The notes under the pieces: model-generated
What the model saw: the letters and a program-made list of their open reading frames with translations, nothing else
What the model was told of the DNA's origin: nothing
The model's database searches: none
Shown: positions 9,661-18,064 of the stretch, one piece after another
Layout: each line of letters starts with the position of its first letter
Position numbering within the stretch: position 1 is the stretch's first letter
Source: Bacteroidota bacterium
Lineage (GTDB): Bacteria; Bacteroidota; Bacteroidia; Bacteroidales; UBA4417
Assembly (NCBI GenBank): GCA_020048595.1
Contig: JAIFMH010000329.1
Location: forward strand, 1 to 26,281
Length of the DNA: 26,281 bases
Reading direction: 5' to 3'
Position numbers and translations under genes: made by a program

Positions 9661-9707
9661 AGGAAGCAGGATTTAAACCATTGAGTGTTTCCTTCCTGCT
9701 TCCTTTT
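9661..9707 (+). terminator. Long-loop hairpin after susD (attenuator, partial terminator or mRNA 3' stabiliser)
   Basis: Bases 9661-9671 (AGGAAGCAGGA) and 9694-9704 (TCCTGCTTCCT) are perfect complements, giving an 11-bp stem with a 22-base loop, followed by only a few T residues up to 9707. It sits right after the susD stop in the 160-base gap before the next gene. The short T run makes full termination doubtful. A partial terminator or an RNA element that protects the susCD message is my inference. Confidence 0.55.
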
Positions 9708-9812
9708 CCGAAAGGAATACTTGCTGGAACTCCGATTTCGTTGATCTTACATATCCGGAATAAATTCATTTTATCAAACAGGTTTTACATAACAAGATTC
9801 AGAACTGTAAAA

Positions 9813-11195
9813 ATGACAAAGTACCTAAAACTGGCTAAATATCTGACCGCAATCATGCTGATGTTCGTTGCAGCTTCAATTTTCAGCGGGTGCAAAAAGC
9901 CCAAGGACGAAGGCGATCAAAATATCACATCCATTAAATATGAACAATCCCTGGATATTATTTCGAATCCTGAGCGTGGTTTTATTCATAACATGGATAC
10001 CAGGTCAGAAGGTTCCCAACTGAATCAGGTATGGCTTGAAGGATACAGGGCTGCTAATGTAACACTGATTCTGAGGTTGTATTATCTTGAGAATTTCAAG
10101 GATAAACCTCTGAGTGAAGCAGAACTTACCCTGATTAAAACCGATATGCAAACACTACGAAATGCCGGACTTAAATGTGTGTTGCGTTTTGCATATACAG
10201 ATGATATGAATGACACCGATGCTCCTTTGTCAATTGTAAAACAGCATATCGACCAGCTTAAACCGATATTTGAACAAAACAAAGATGTAATTGCATTTGT
10301 ACAGGCTGGTTTTATTGGGGCATGGGGCGAATGGCACAGTTCAAGTAATGGATTGGCAACTGTTGCAAACCAAAGAGAAGTTCTGTATTATTTGCTAGAT
10401 GCTCTTCCTGTCGAAATTATGGTGCAGGTACGAACACCCGGTGCAAAAAAGAATATAGTTGGTTCTATAGCTCCTATTGAAGCATCCATAGCCTATACTT
10501 CTGAAAAACGGGCACGTATCGGACATCATAACGATTGCTTCCTGGCCGGGGGCACCGATTATGGAACTTACGAAAACATCAAAGTTGACAAGGAATACAT
10601 TAGCAAAGATGCATTGTATGTTCCAACCGGTGGCGAAACATGTCCCCCTGAAGGGCCATTCCCTGACTGCACAACAGCACAAACCGAAATGAAACTGCTC
10701 AAATGGACCTATTTAAACCTCGACTGGTACCAACCTGTGATTGATGCATGGAGAAAATCCGGATGCTTTAATGAATTTCAGAAAAATCTTGGGTATCGCC
10801 TGGCGCTTGTTAGTGCAAAACTACCAAAACAAGTAGCTGCAAATCAGGATTACACCTTCGAAATTGAAATAACAAATAAAGGCTACGCTCCATTGTATAA
10901 TTATAAAATCACAAGCCTGGTTTTTAAGGATAAAGCAACAGGGAACACATACCCCTTTGAATTACAAGTAGATATGCGTAGCTGTAAACCAAATGGGCTG
11001 TTTACAATCAGTAAAAGTGTAAAATTAACTGAAATCCCTCAGGGAGAATATGATCTGTATCTTGCCATCACTGACCGTGCGGAGAGTTTGAAAAACCGAA
11101 CCGAATATTCAGTACAACTGGCAAATACAACCACATGGGATGAGGTTAGTGGCATGAATAACCTGAAACACCAGGTAAAGATTACTGCTAAATAA
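9813..11195 (+). CDS. DUF4874/DUF4832-domain lipoprotein
   Basis: The 460-residue protein starts at ATG 9813, which gives a clean lipoprotein signal (FSGC, Cys27); an upstream in-frame extension would run through the post-susD hairpin and hide the signal peptide, so it is not used. The N-terminal half (about 45-220) shows the DUF4874 pattern: NPERGF (52-57), LILRLYYL (85-92), and FVQAGFIGAWGEWH (162-175). The second half has IGHHNDCFLAGGTDYGTY (237-252) and SGCFNEFQKNLGYRLALV (316-333), as in DUF4832. These paired domains are known in many bacteria, sometimes near polysaccharide loci, without an established activity. The WGEWH segment resembles an active-site strand of a glycosidase-like barrel. 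Position after susCD suggests a surface glycan-binding or glycan-cleaving role, which is inference. Confidence 0.87.
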   Translation: MTKYLKLAKYLTAIMLMFVAASIFSGCKKPKDEGDQNITSIKYEQSLDIISNPERGFIHNMDTRSEGSQLNQVWLEGYRAANVTLILRLYYLENFKDKPLSEAELTLIKTDMQTLRNAGLKCVLRFAYTDDMNDTDAPLSIVKQHIDQLKPIFEQNKDVIAFVQAGFIGAWGEWHSSSNGLATVANQREVLYYLLDALPVEIMVQVRTPGAKKNIVGSIAPIEASIAYTSEKRARIGHHNDCFLAGGTDYGTYENIKVDKEYISKDALYVPTGGETCPPEGPFPDCTTAQTEMKLLKWTYLNLDWYQPVIDAWRKSGCFNEFQKNLGYRLALVSAKLPKQVAANQDYTFEIEITNKGYAPLYNYKITSLVFKDKATGNTYPFELQVDMRSCKPNGLFTISKSVKLTEIPQGEYDLYLAITDRAESLKNRTEYSVQLANTTTWDEVSGMNNLKHQVKITAK

Positions 11196-11247
11196 ACAAA
11201 CCTTAATTTTAAACTACTGAATTATTAATCATAAAACATTGAACGAC

Positions 11248-12102
11248 ATGAAAAAAAATAAATTATATCTATTGGGCGTTGCCTTATCGCTGCTAGTAAC
11301 CGTTTCGTGCGAAAAAGATGATTCTTCAAGCGAAACTAAAGCTGTTTTCAGCTATATAGCCGATGGTTACAAAGTCAATTTCACTAACTTTTCAACCAAT
11401 GCGACTGAATATCATTGGGAATTTGGTGATCAAACTGAAGCATCGACTCTAAAAAATCCTACCCACGTTTTCCCGGCGAAAGGTCAGTTCCTTGTTACAC
11501 TTACTGCCAAAGCAGGTGAACTAATCAGTACATTCACGGATACTGTTCTCATTATCGGGCCAAACATTAAAATAGACGGTGATTTTACTGACTGGGCGTA
11601 TGTTGGATACACACATCAGAATGAACCCGGTACAGGCGGAACACTGCTGGGAGTAAAAACTTTTGCATCATCAGGTTACCTCAACTTTTATCTGGAAGGA
11701 ACAACTGATTGCAGCCTGACTGTTATGGATTTGTACCTAGATTCAGATAATATGTCAACTACCGGCCTCATAAGCTGGATGTACCCTGCAGGGTCAGGTG
11801 CAGATTTCCTTTGCGAAGGTTCTGTTCCGGGTGGATGGGGTGATGTATTCGCTCACGTTGGTCCGGGTAACGATTGGAGCTGGAATGCAATATCTACTTT
11901 TGGTGAGACGTTCCAATTCTCTGCTTTCAAAACTGTTGATGGAAAACATGCAATTGAATTCTCGATTAAAAGAAGTGTACTTGGATCCATGAGCAAATTT
12001 GTCAATTTTGCAATTGTCGAAAGTAACGAAGGATGGAGCGAAGTAGGAACTTTGCCAGTAAGCCAGACTCCTGAATCAAAATTTGCTAAAATTGCATTGT
12101 AA
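11248..12102 (+). CDS. PKD-domain lipoprotein, putative surface glycan-binding protein
   Basis: This 284-residue protein is read from ATG 11248; a TTG three codons upstream is less likely. The lipobox is TVSC (Cys21), and the following EKDDSSSE is acidic like the surface-export signal of Bacteroidota lipoproteins. A PKD domain spans about 32-104, with YHWEFGDQTEAS and the family-typical NPTHVFPAKGQFLVTLTA. After IKIDGDFTDWAYV (107-119) comes a beta-rich domain (to 284) that resembles the CBM9/DOMON-like carbohydrate-binding fold, with LYLDSDN and an end like IEFSIKRSVLG. No catalytic motif is visible. It occupies the slot where SusE/SusF-type binding proteins occur, so a surface glycan-binding role is likely but unproven. 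The terminator at 12112-12141 follows at once. Confidence 0.83.
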   Translation: MKKNKLYLLGVALSLLVTVSCEKDDSSSETKAVFSYIADGYKVNFTNFSTNATEYHWEFGDQTEASTLKNPTHVFPAKGQFLVTLTAKAGELISTFTDTVLIIGPNIKIDGDFTDWAYVGYTHQNEPGTGGTLLGVKTFASSGYLNFYLEGTTDCSLTVMDLYLDSDNMSTTGLISWMYPAGSGADFLCEGSVPGGWGDVFAHVGPGNDWSWNAISTFGETFQFSAFKTVDGKHAIEFSIKRSVLGSMSKFVNFAIVESNEGWSEVGTLPVSQTPESKFAKIAL

Positions 12103-12111
12103 ATGATCTCC

Positions 12112-12141
12112 GGATTAAATCTAAAGATTTAATCCTTTTTT
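12112..12141 (+). terminator. Intrinsic terminator after the PKD lipoprotein gene
   Basis: GGATTAAATC (12112-12121) and GATTTAATCC (12126-12135) form a perfect 10-bp stem with loop TAAA, followed by six T residues (12136-12141). It lies 10 bases after the stop codon and closes the first transcription unit of the locus. Confidence 0.82.
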
Positions 12142-12151
12142 AGTTTGTAAA

Positions 12152-12159
12152 TAAATTTG
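12152..12159 (+). promoter_or_regulatory. Possible Bacteroidota -7 element for the second unit
   Basis: TAAATTTG fits the TAnnTTTG -7 consensus of Bacteroidota housekeeping promoters and lies just after the terminator, 184 bases before the next start codon. No matching TTTG-type -33 box is seen at the right distance, so the call rests on the -7 match alone in AT-rich DNA. Confidence 0.3.
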
Positions 12160-12209
12160 CTTACTAAAATAGTTCTGATAGTTCATTCCTGAAGTTAGTA
12201 ATTGATTGT

Positions 12210-12249
12210 GAAAAAGGGTATATAACACTTATTGTTTATATCCTTTTTC
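12210..12249. other. Imperfect hairpin in the leader of the second unit
   Basis: GAAAAAGG (12210-12217) pairs with CCTTTTTC (12242-12249), and ATATAA (12220-12225) pairs with TTATAT (12236-12241), leaving a two-base bulge and a 10-base loop. The arm is A-rich on one side and T-rich on the other, so it could end transcription from either direction or fold in the 5' leader RNA of the next gene. Function is unknown. Confidence 0.45.
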
Positions 12250-12343
12250 CTTTCACTAAGCTAAAATGTCACATTTCTAAAACGGAATTCCTTTCAAATT
12301 ATAATTAGCTAAAACACTATAATTGAGTTATTTAATCACAGCT

Positions 12344-14407
12344 ATGAGCAATTACAAACATGTCATAATCACCATCATGGTAATCCTAAGTTTTGCCATG
12401 ATCGTTAATGGGTTGTCTGCCAGTACTAATGTAAAAAAATGGCCTTCTTCACCTGTTCAGGTTGAATGCATTTTGCCTGGAAGCTCTATTTCACAAGGAG
12501 TTCAGATACCTGTTTTTAACGTCATTAATTCATCAAACACCAGGGTTACTACTTACCGGAATACAGAGTATCAGGTGGTGCTGCATGAAATAAACAGGGG
12601 GAATTATACCGAGCTCAATGGAGAAATTGAATACCTCGTCAAAGGAACTTCGTGTGTTACTTTGCGTATTTCTGTTCCTTTAAGCGGTCAAAAATGGAAA
12701 TGGTTTCATGGCCTTGATAAATCTAAGGATATGAAAACCGGCAACATGTATTACGATACTATTCCTGTCCATACAACCATTCCTCCGGATGGTGCATTTA
12801 ACGGTAAAACTTTAGCTGATGGAGGATATGGGGATCCTGTTGGCAGAGGGACCATGTCATTTTATCCTTTGAGCGCTGTAAATGTGGACAACGAAGGCAT
12901 GGGAATGGGTATTGATCTCTCAATTCCTTTGGTTTACAGGCTGGGTGCGGAGATAAATAAAGGATTAATAGCTGAATTTGATGTAGCTACGAGTCCAATG
13001 ACTGAAAAATTCCCGAACCGGGCATTCTTTAAGCTTTGTACTTTTTCCTTCGATGCCAAATGGGGAATGAGATCAGCGTTAGAGGAGTATTATTCAATAT
13101 TTCCCGAAGCCTTCAAAAAAAGAGTTGTCAACGAAGGCATCTGGCTTCCATTTACTCCACTCCGCTCTATACCTCAATGGGAAGATTTCGGATTTGCTTT
13201 TCACGAAACCGCCTGGAATAACAACGACAAAAAAGATGGCAAAGAATTACCTAACATACTGTCTGACAAAGGAACAGACGTATTAAGTTTCCAGTATACC
13301 GAACCATGGGACATTCAATTGCCCATTCTCAGTAAGAATATTCCATACGATACGCTGGTTTCGGATAAAATGATTCCACAGGAACATCGGGAATATATCA
13401 ACAACAGTGCAACCGAAGATAAAAACGGCCTGTTACAGTCCCGTCGGTTGGAAACCCCCTGGTTTAGTTCAGGGTGGGCTGTTAGTATAACAACTAACTG
13501 TGATCCTGATCTTCCGGGATTTAACCGGTATCAATATGTTTTACAGGATGAGATAAGACCTGCAATTAAAATGAATGTTGATGGAATATATTTCGATTCG
13601 ATGGAATGGAACTGGCATCATGATTTAAATTACCGTTTTGAGCATTTTAAATACACTGATTATCCGTTAACCTTTTCGGCAGGTATAGCAAAACCGGCAA
13701 TCTGGAATTTCGCTTCGGAGTTTGAGTTTATGAAGAAAATTTCGGACGAAATGCATTCACAGGGCAAGCTCTCAATGGGAAATGGTCATGGCTGGAATCC
13801 TTTTGCTGCCGCTAATCTCGATTTGTTTGGAGCCGAATTGAATTGGTACTATACCGGTGACCATAATACAGATGCATTGGACTTCAAACGTGCAATTTCA
13901 TTTCAAAAGCCTATTGTATTCCTTTTAAATGAAGGCTTGAATGACAAAGCATTCACCGAAGCTCCTTACAAGGGATATGAGATTTATTTTGAAAAGCTCT
14001 TGGCTTATGGCTTCTTCCCTTCCTTTTTCAGTGTTGATGCTTCAAACGATCCGTATTGGCAGGACCATAAAAAGATAGAGAATGGCCGTCCGTTTTTCAA
14101 AAAATATATTCCAATCATAAAACAGATTTCAGCAGCAGGCTGGGAACCTGTAACAGCAGCCACAAGCAATGTTGAATCAGTCCGGATTGAACGTTTTGGC
14201 AACGCTGCCAACCTGTTTTTCACTGTGCGTAATAACGGAACTAAGGACGCAAATTGTATTGTAACTCCTGACCTTACGGAACTCAACCTCACCGGAAAAA
14301 TTTCAGCCACTGAACTAGTGAGCAACCAGCCGGTAAAAATTGAGAATAACAAATTAAAACTGAGTATTCCTGCCCAACGGACTTTGGTAATTCAAATGTT
14401 AAAATGA
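12344..14407 (+). CDS. Exported TIM-barrel protein, putative glycoside hydrolase of unassigned family
   Basis: I do not recognise the family with certainty. The 687-residue protein is read from ATG 12344, because a TTG 21 bases upstream adds nothing useful. An N-terminal hydrophobic signal (about 8-27) is followed by a beta-rich region (about 30-260) and then a barrel-like region (about 262-560) and a beta C-terminal part. Glycosidase-like marks are WLPFTPLR (267-274), VDGIYFDSMEWNW (412-424, Asp418 and Glu421 as catalytic candidates), GKLSMGNGHGWNPF (474-487) and LFGAELNWY (494-502, Glu498). Such DGIYFDS strands occur in GH-like barrels acting on alpha-linked sugars, but no named family can be assigned from sequence alone. 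Its stop overlaps the next start by four bases (ATGA), so the two proteins are probably made together. Confidence 0.72.
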   Translation: MSNYKHVIITIMVILSFAMIVNGLSASTNVKKWPSSPVQVECILPGSSISQGVQIPVFNVINSSNTRVTTYRNTEYQVVLHEINRGNYTELNGEIEYLVKGTSCVTLRISVPLSGQKWKWFHGLDKSKDMKTGNMYYDTIPVHTTIPPDGAFNGKTLADGGYGDPVGRGTMSFYPLSAVNVDNEGMGMGIDLSIPLVYRLGAEINKGLIAEFDVATSPMTEKFPNRAFFKLCTFSFDAKWGMRSALEEYYSIFPEAFKKRVVNEGIWLPFTPLRSIPQWEDFGFAFHETAWNNNDKKDGKELPNILSDKGTDVLSFQYTEPWDIQLPILSKNIPYDTLVSDKMIPQEHREYINNSATEDKNGLLQSRRLETPWFSSGWAVSITTNCDPDLPGFNRYQYVLQDEIRPAIKMNVDGIYFDSMEWNWHHDLNYRFEHFKYTDYPLTFSAGIAKPAIWNFASEFEFMKKISDEMHSQGKLSMGNGHGWNPFAAANLDLFGAELNWYYTGDHNTDALDFKRAISFQKPIVFLLNEGLNDKAFTEAPYKGYEIYFEKLLAYGFFPSFFSVDASNDPYWQDHKKIENGRPFFKKYIPIIKQISAAGWEPVTAATSNVESVRIERFGNAANLFFTVRNNGTKDANCIVTPDLTELNLTGKISATELVSNQPVKIENNKLKLSIPAQRTLVIQMLK

Positions 14408-16362
14408 AAAAATTCAGATTCTATATTTTTGCATTGTTAGCCCTTGGTTGTAGTAGCAATGGTTTTTCACAGGATTGGACTCATTATGTGCGGACTTCAG
14501 GGCATGGATGTGAACTGAATCAGATTCATTCCATCATGAATGATGCCCGTAATACGCATTTGTTTGGAATTGAAGTGGATAATGATATCACCGGGAGATA
14601 CACCAGTTTTCTTTTCCCTGAAGAGAAGCTACGGGCTATAAAAGCTATGGCCGACAGCGCCCATGCTGCCAAAAACTTTGCTTTTGTTTACACTGCAGGC
14701 CTTGAGTGTATTACTGACAGTGTTATGCCAAACTCCAGAACATTCCTGCGCGATCATCCCGATTGGGCCCAGCGGAATAAAAAAGGAGATCCGGCTGTTT
14801 TTGGCTTTGGCGACGCTTTCTGGATCAGTGAAAATTCGGAGGATGTTTGGATTTCACCCTATGCCCCCGAATGGAGGAAACTTTACATGGAACGAATCCG
14901 GCAGATTGCCGCAACCGGTATTGATGGTGTGTATATTGATATTCCGTATTGGATGACACATTTCGATAAATGGGAAGATACCTGGGCGAGTTTTGACACA
15001 TATACTGTTGCTGAATTTAAGAGAAGAACAAGTTTTGATGCTTTAACAGATTTTACTCCGGGCGACTGGACTGATCCTGAATTTATCGCCTGGGTCGATT
15101 TCCGGATCAGCAGTATGACGGAGTTCATGGCTGAAATTGATAAAAATGTTAAAGCCGTAAATCCCGCTTGCAAAACCATTGCCGAAATATATCCTGGAAT
15201 TGGCGAGGAAGTGGCCCGGGTTGGCGCCGATGTTTATGATATGTATCCGGTAGTTGATGTAATTGCTCATGAATATAATGTGGGCGACAACAGTGCAAGA
15301 CGGGAGCCTTTGGATTGGATGGAATATATGACAGGAATGTACACCTTCAGAGCTTTTGCAGAAGGAAAACCTTCGTGGATGCTTAGTTATAGCTGGGACG
15401 GTGAGGATAGTATAAAGCCTGCAGATGCAATTGAAAACCTCGCAATGAGCCAGGTAATGGCCGGTACCAACAGCTGGGATGCCCGCCGGTTTGTGATGTC
15501 AGGTTCAAATGATTATGAAGCCAGGATCAAGGTTTATAAATGGATCAGTGAAAATGAAAAGTTGATCTATGCTCCCCGAGAAACAATGTTACCGGTTGGG
15601 ATTTATTTTTCTCCTAAAACAAGAAATTACTTTGCAGACGATTTTACACCCGCTTATCAGGGTATGATGAATTTATTACTCAGGGAACATATTGAATTTG
15701 AAATCATTACTCCCCGCACTTTAAGCTCTGCAACAAGCAGCATACTGATAATGCCGGATGTAAAATGCCTGAGTGATACTGAATATGAGGAACTTAAGTT
15801 GTGGCTGAAAAACGGAAAAACTTTAATCTATACCAACGAAACAGGGAAATATGCTGATAATCGGGAAATTTCGGCAAACCCCGGAAGAATGCAGGAATTG
15901 TCAAACACGTATCCGAATGCCATACGAATTAGCAGGAATCCCGAAAGTAATTTTTATCATTTTTTGAAAGAAAATTATAATCAGTCAGCACAAAAAGGTG
16001 AAAATCCGGCTTACAATGACAATGAATTCAATAGTCTGATAGGTCAGATTCTTAACTCAAAAAGCTATTCACGGGCAATTACAGTCGAAAATGCTGATAT
16101 TTGTGTTACCCAGATTGCTTCAGTAGAAAATAAACCAACTGTTTTCCTGGCTAATTTCTCAGGATTAAAAGGCAGTAAAAATGCTAATCCCATTCCTCAA
16201 AAACACATAATTGTAACTTTTAATAATGCGAAGCGCAATTCGCAAGCCTTTGTAATACCATTTTTGGGCAAACCAGCGAAAGTAAAAGGGAAATGGTCAC
16301 AAGGTAAACTTAGGATAATGCTGCCGGAAATTTCGAGAGGATGCATCGTTCAACTGAATTAA
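14404..16362 (+). CDS. Exported GHL6/GH42-like putative glycosidase with trimerisation-like domain
   Basis: This 652-residue protein has an N-terminal signal; Cys16 in LALGC could be a lipobox, or signal peptidase I could cut near FSQ (23). Residues about 25-385 look like a TIM barrel: FGIEVDND (54-61), AFVYTAGLE (93-101), DHPDWAQRN (118-125 region), GIDGVYIDIPYW (172-183, Asp179), KTIAEIYPG (257-265, Glu261) and HEYNVGD (289-295). Residues about 395-485 resemble the beta-galactosidase trimerisation fold (flavodoxin-like): LLLREHIEFEIITP, SILIMPDV, LKLWLKNGKTLIYTNETG. This arrangement recalls GHL6 or GH42-type enzymes, but catalytic residues cannot be fixed. It overlaps the preceding gene by ATGA. 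An unusual beta- or alpha-glycosidase is my best guess. Confidence 0.7.
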   Translation: MKKFRFYIFALLALGCSSNGFSQDWTHYVRTSGHGCELNQIHSIMNDARNTHLFGIEVDNDITGRYTSFLFPEEKLRAIKAMADSAHAAKNFAFVYTAGLECITDSVMPNSRTFLRDHPDWAQRNKKGDPAVFGFGDAFWISENSEDVWISPYAPEWRKLYMERIRQIAATGIDGVYIDIPYWMTHFDKWEDTWASFDTYTVAEFKRRTSFDALTDFTPGDWTDPEFIAWVDFRISSMTEFMAEIDKNVKAVNPACKTIAEIYPGIGEEVARVGADVYDMYPVVDVIAHEYNVGDNSARREPLDWMEYMTGMYTFRAFAEGKPSWMLSYSWDGEDSIKPADAIENLAMSQVMAGTNSWDARRFVMSGSNDYEARIKVYKWISENEKLIYAPRETMLPVGIYFSPKTRNYFADDFTPAYQGMMNLLLREHIEFEIITPRTLSSATSSILIMPDVKCLSDTEYEELKLWLKNGKTLIYTNETGKYADNREISANPGRMQELSNTYPNAIRISRNPESNFYHFLKENYNQSAQKGENPAYNDNEFNSLIGQILNSKSYSRAITVENADICVTQIASVENKPTVFLANFSGLKGSKNANPIPQKHIIVTFNNAKRNSQAFVIPFLGKPAKVKGKWSQGKLRIMLPEISRGCIVQLN

Positions 16363-16399
16363 AAAAGATCAATGGTTCTAAAAATTTAGACACATTCAA

Positions 16400-17956
16400 A
16401 TGATGGATAATAAAATTAATATGTTGGATTACAGATTCATTTTCCGACTTTTACTATTTGCCTTAATTCTTTTGTTCTCCCTGCCTTTTCAAGGGGCTTA
16501 TTCACAAAATGTTCTGAAAGGTCCATACCTGATCGAACCCGGTAAAACCACATTGCTGATCCGTTGGGAAATTGATAAAAAATCCGAATATGTAATTGAA
16601 TATGGTTTAACATCTAAAAAAACAAAACAGGTAAATCTAATTTATAGAGGCACTAAAAACAATGCACACCTTTATGAAGCTAAATTAACGGATCTGCGTC
16701 CAAATTCAGTTTACTCTTATCGCCTGGTTTCACCTGGAAATAAAACATGGTTTAGAACCAGCACCTATGCGGATAATCAGGAAAACCTGACTTTTGTTGC
16801 CATGGGTGATAGCCGGAGTAATCCTGAAATATTTGCAAACATTATGAGTGCTTCAGGTGGAGCAAATCCTGATCTCATTATCAGTATGGGAGATCTTGTA
16901 GAAAACGGTGGTAAATACAAACAATGGAATGATTTTTATTTCTCTGTGATCCACGGTATAGGTGAGTCGACACCGATAGTAAGTACGTTGGGCGATCATG
17001 AAGGAGAAGGGGACGATGGCGAATTGTTCCGGTACTTCTTACGTGATGATCAACCTGTTGATAAACAATGGTTTTCCTTTGATTATGGTTCGGCACATTT
17101 TATTTCTCTTGATTACAGGCATCCTGATAGCAAGGAGATGATAGACTGGTTTATCAAGGATATTACTTCCTCCTCAAAAAAATGGAATTTTGTTTACATG
17201 CACCGCCCCTGTTACAATCTGGGCGGACATGGATCTACATGGGGACGTGAAACATGGCCCGAATTATTTTCCAAGTACAAAATTGATATCGTCTTCGCCG
17301 GTCATTCTCATTTGTATGAAAGATTTTATCCTGTTAAGCATTCGGACAACTCCGATGCTCTTCCTATAACTTATATAACTTCTGGTGGAGCCGGTGCCGA
17401 ATTATATGAGGTCGTAAAAAACGAAACAGCACTTGCATGTTCTGAATCGGTAAATCATTTCATAAAAGTTCAGATTGCTGGTGATACACTTAAGTTAATA
17501 ACTACCAGGATGGATGGGAGCACCTTGGATAAACTCTTAATAATCAAAAACAAGAACGGCATTAATAAAGAATATGCTGACAAGATTATTCCGCAGGAAA
17601 TGCTTGACCTGCTTACCATGTTCAATTCAACCATTTCACAAAGTATTTCTTCCGTCCCACTATATTCAGTCCCGATTGAATACAAACTGAAACTTCATTC
17701 CGGTACAAACGAATTGATTCCATTCAAAGTTGAACTGGCTGATAACACAGGTAATTATTATTTTGCAGAACCTCTTTCTGACACATTGAAAAATAATATT
17801 GACAAAGAAGTGATATTTAAGATATTCAGCAGAAAAGACATGACATTTTCGATGTGGGGGGAGTTGCGTCCGGAATTAAGGCTAAAATTGACATATGAAT
17901 ACAACTCCCGAAAAGAGACGCTTATTGGAGGTGCATTAAATTTTTGGCCTAAATAA
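16400..17956 (+). CDS. Exported metallophosphoesterase, purple-acid-phosphatase-like, with altered GNHE motif
   Basis: The 518-residue protein has an N-terminal hydrophobic signal (about 12-35, ending GAYSQ). Residues about 36-125 form a fibronectin-like N-terminal domain (GPYLIEPGKTTLLIRWE), as in purple acid phosphatases. The calcineurin-like domain follows: VAMGDSRSN (Asp137), ISMGDLVENG (Asp165), LGDHEGE (199-200), VYMHRP (His268) and FAGHSHLYER (His302, His304). The metal-bridging Asn of the normal GNHE motif is Asp199 here (codon GAT), and the iron-ligand Tyr of true purple acid phosphatases is absent. Residues about 385-518 form a further beta domain. It may remove phosphate from a glycan or nucleotide, or have changed activity. 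The gap to the previous gene is 37 bases; 16400 is the first of three possible ATGs (16400, 16403, 16421). Confidence 0.87.
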   Translation: MMDNKINMLDYRFIFRLLLFALILLFSLPFQGAYSQNVLKGPYLIEPGKTTLLIRWEIDKKSEYVIEYGLTSKKTKQVNLIYRGTKNNAHLYEAKLTDLRPNSVYSYRLVSPGNKTWFRTSTYADNQENLTFVAMGDSRSNPEIFANIMSASGGANPDLIISMGDLVENGGKYKQWNDFYFSVIHGIGESTPIVSTLGDHEGEGDDGELFRYFLRDDQPVDKQWFSFDYGSAHFISLDYRHPDSKEMIDWFIKDITSSSKKWNFVYMHRPCYNLGGHGSTWGRETWPELFSKYKIDIVFAGHSHLYERFYPVKHSDNSDALPITYITSGGAGAELYEVVKNETALACSESVNHFIKVQIAGDTLKLITTRMDGSTLDKLLIIKNKNGINKEYADKIIPQEMLDLLTMFNSTISQSISSVPLYSVPIEYKLKLHSGTNELIPFKVELADNTGNYYFAEPLSDTLKNNIDKEVIFKIFSRKDMTFSMWGELRPELRLKLTYEYNSRKETLIGGALNFWPK

Positions 17957-18064
17957 ATTTTTCGAAATTTGATGTTTAAAACAAAATGAACATTGATCCG
18001 GTTTCTCCAAAAACAGCATGATTAACTCAAGTAAATACTTTTTAATTAATTCCATAATACGGAT

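Noticed and set aside
9609..9812. N-terminal extension of the DUF4874/DUF4832 gene overlapping susD
   Set aside because: The extension runs through the post-susD hairpin and would bury the lipoprotein signal; ATG 9813 gives a normal lipobox.
17955..17970. AAATTT-TTCG-AAATTT mini-hairpin at the end of the phosphoesterase gene
   Set aside because: The stem is six A/T pairs, partly within the stop region, with no T-run; too weak to call a terminator.
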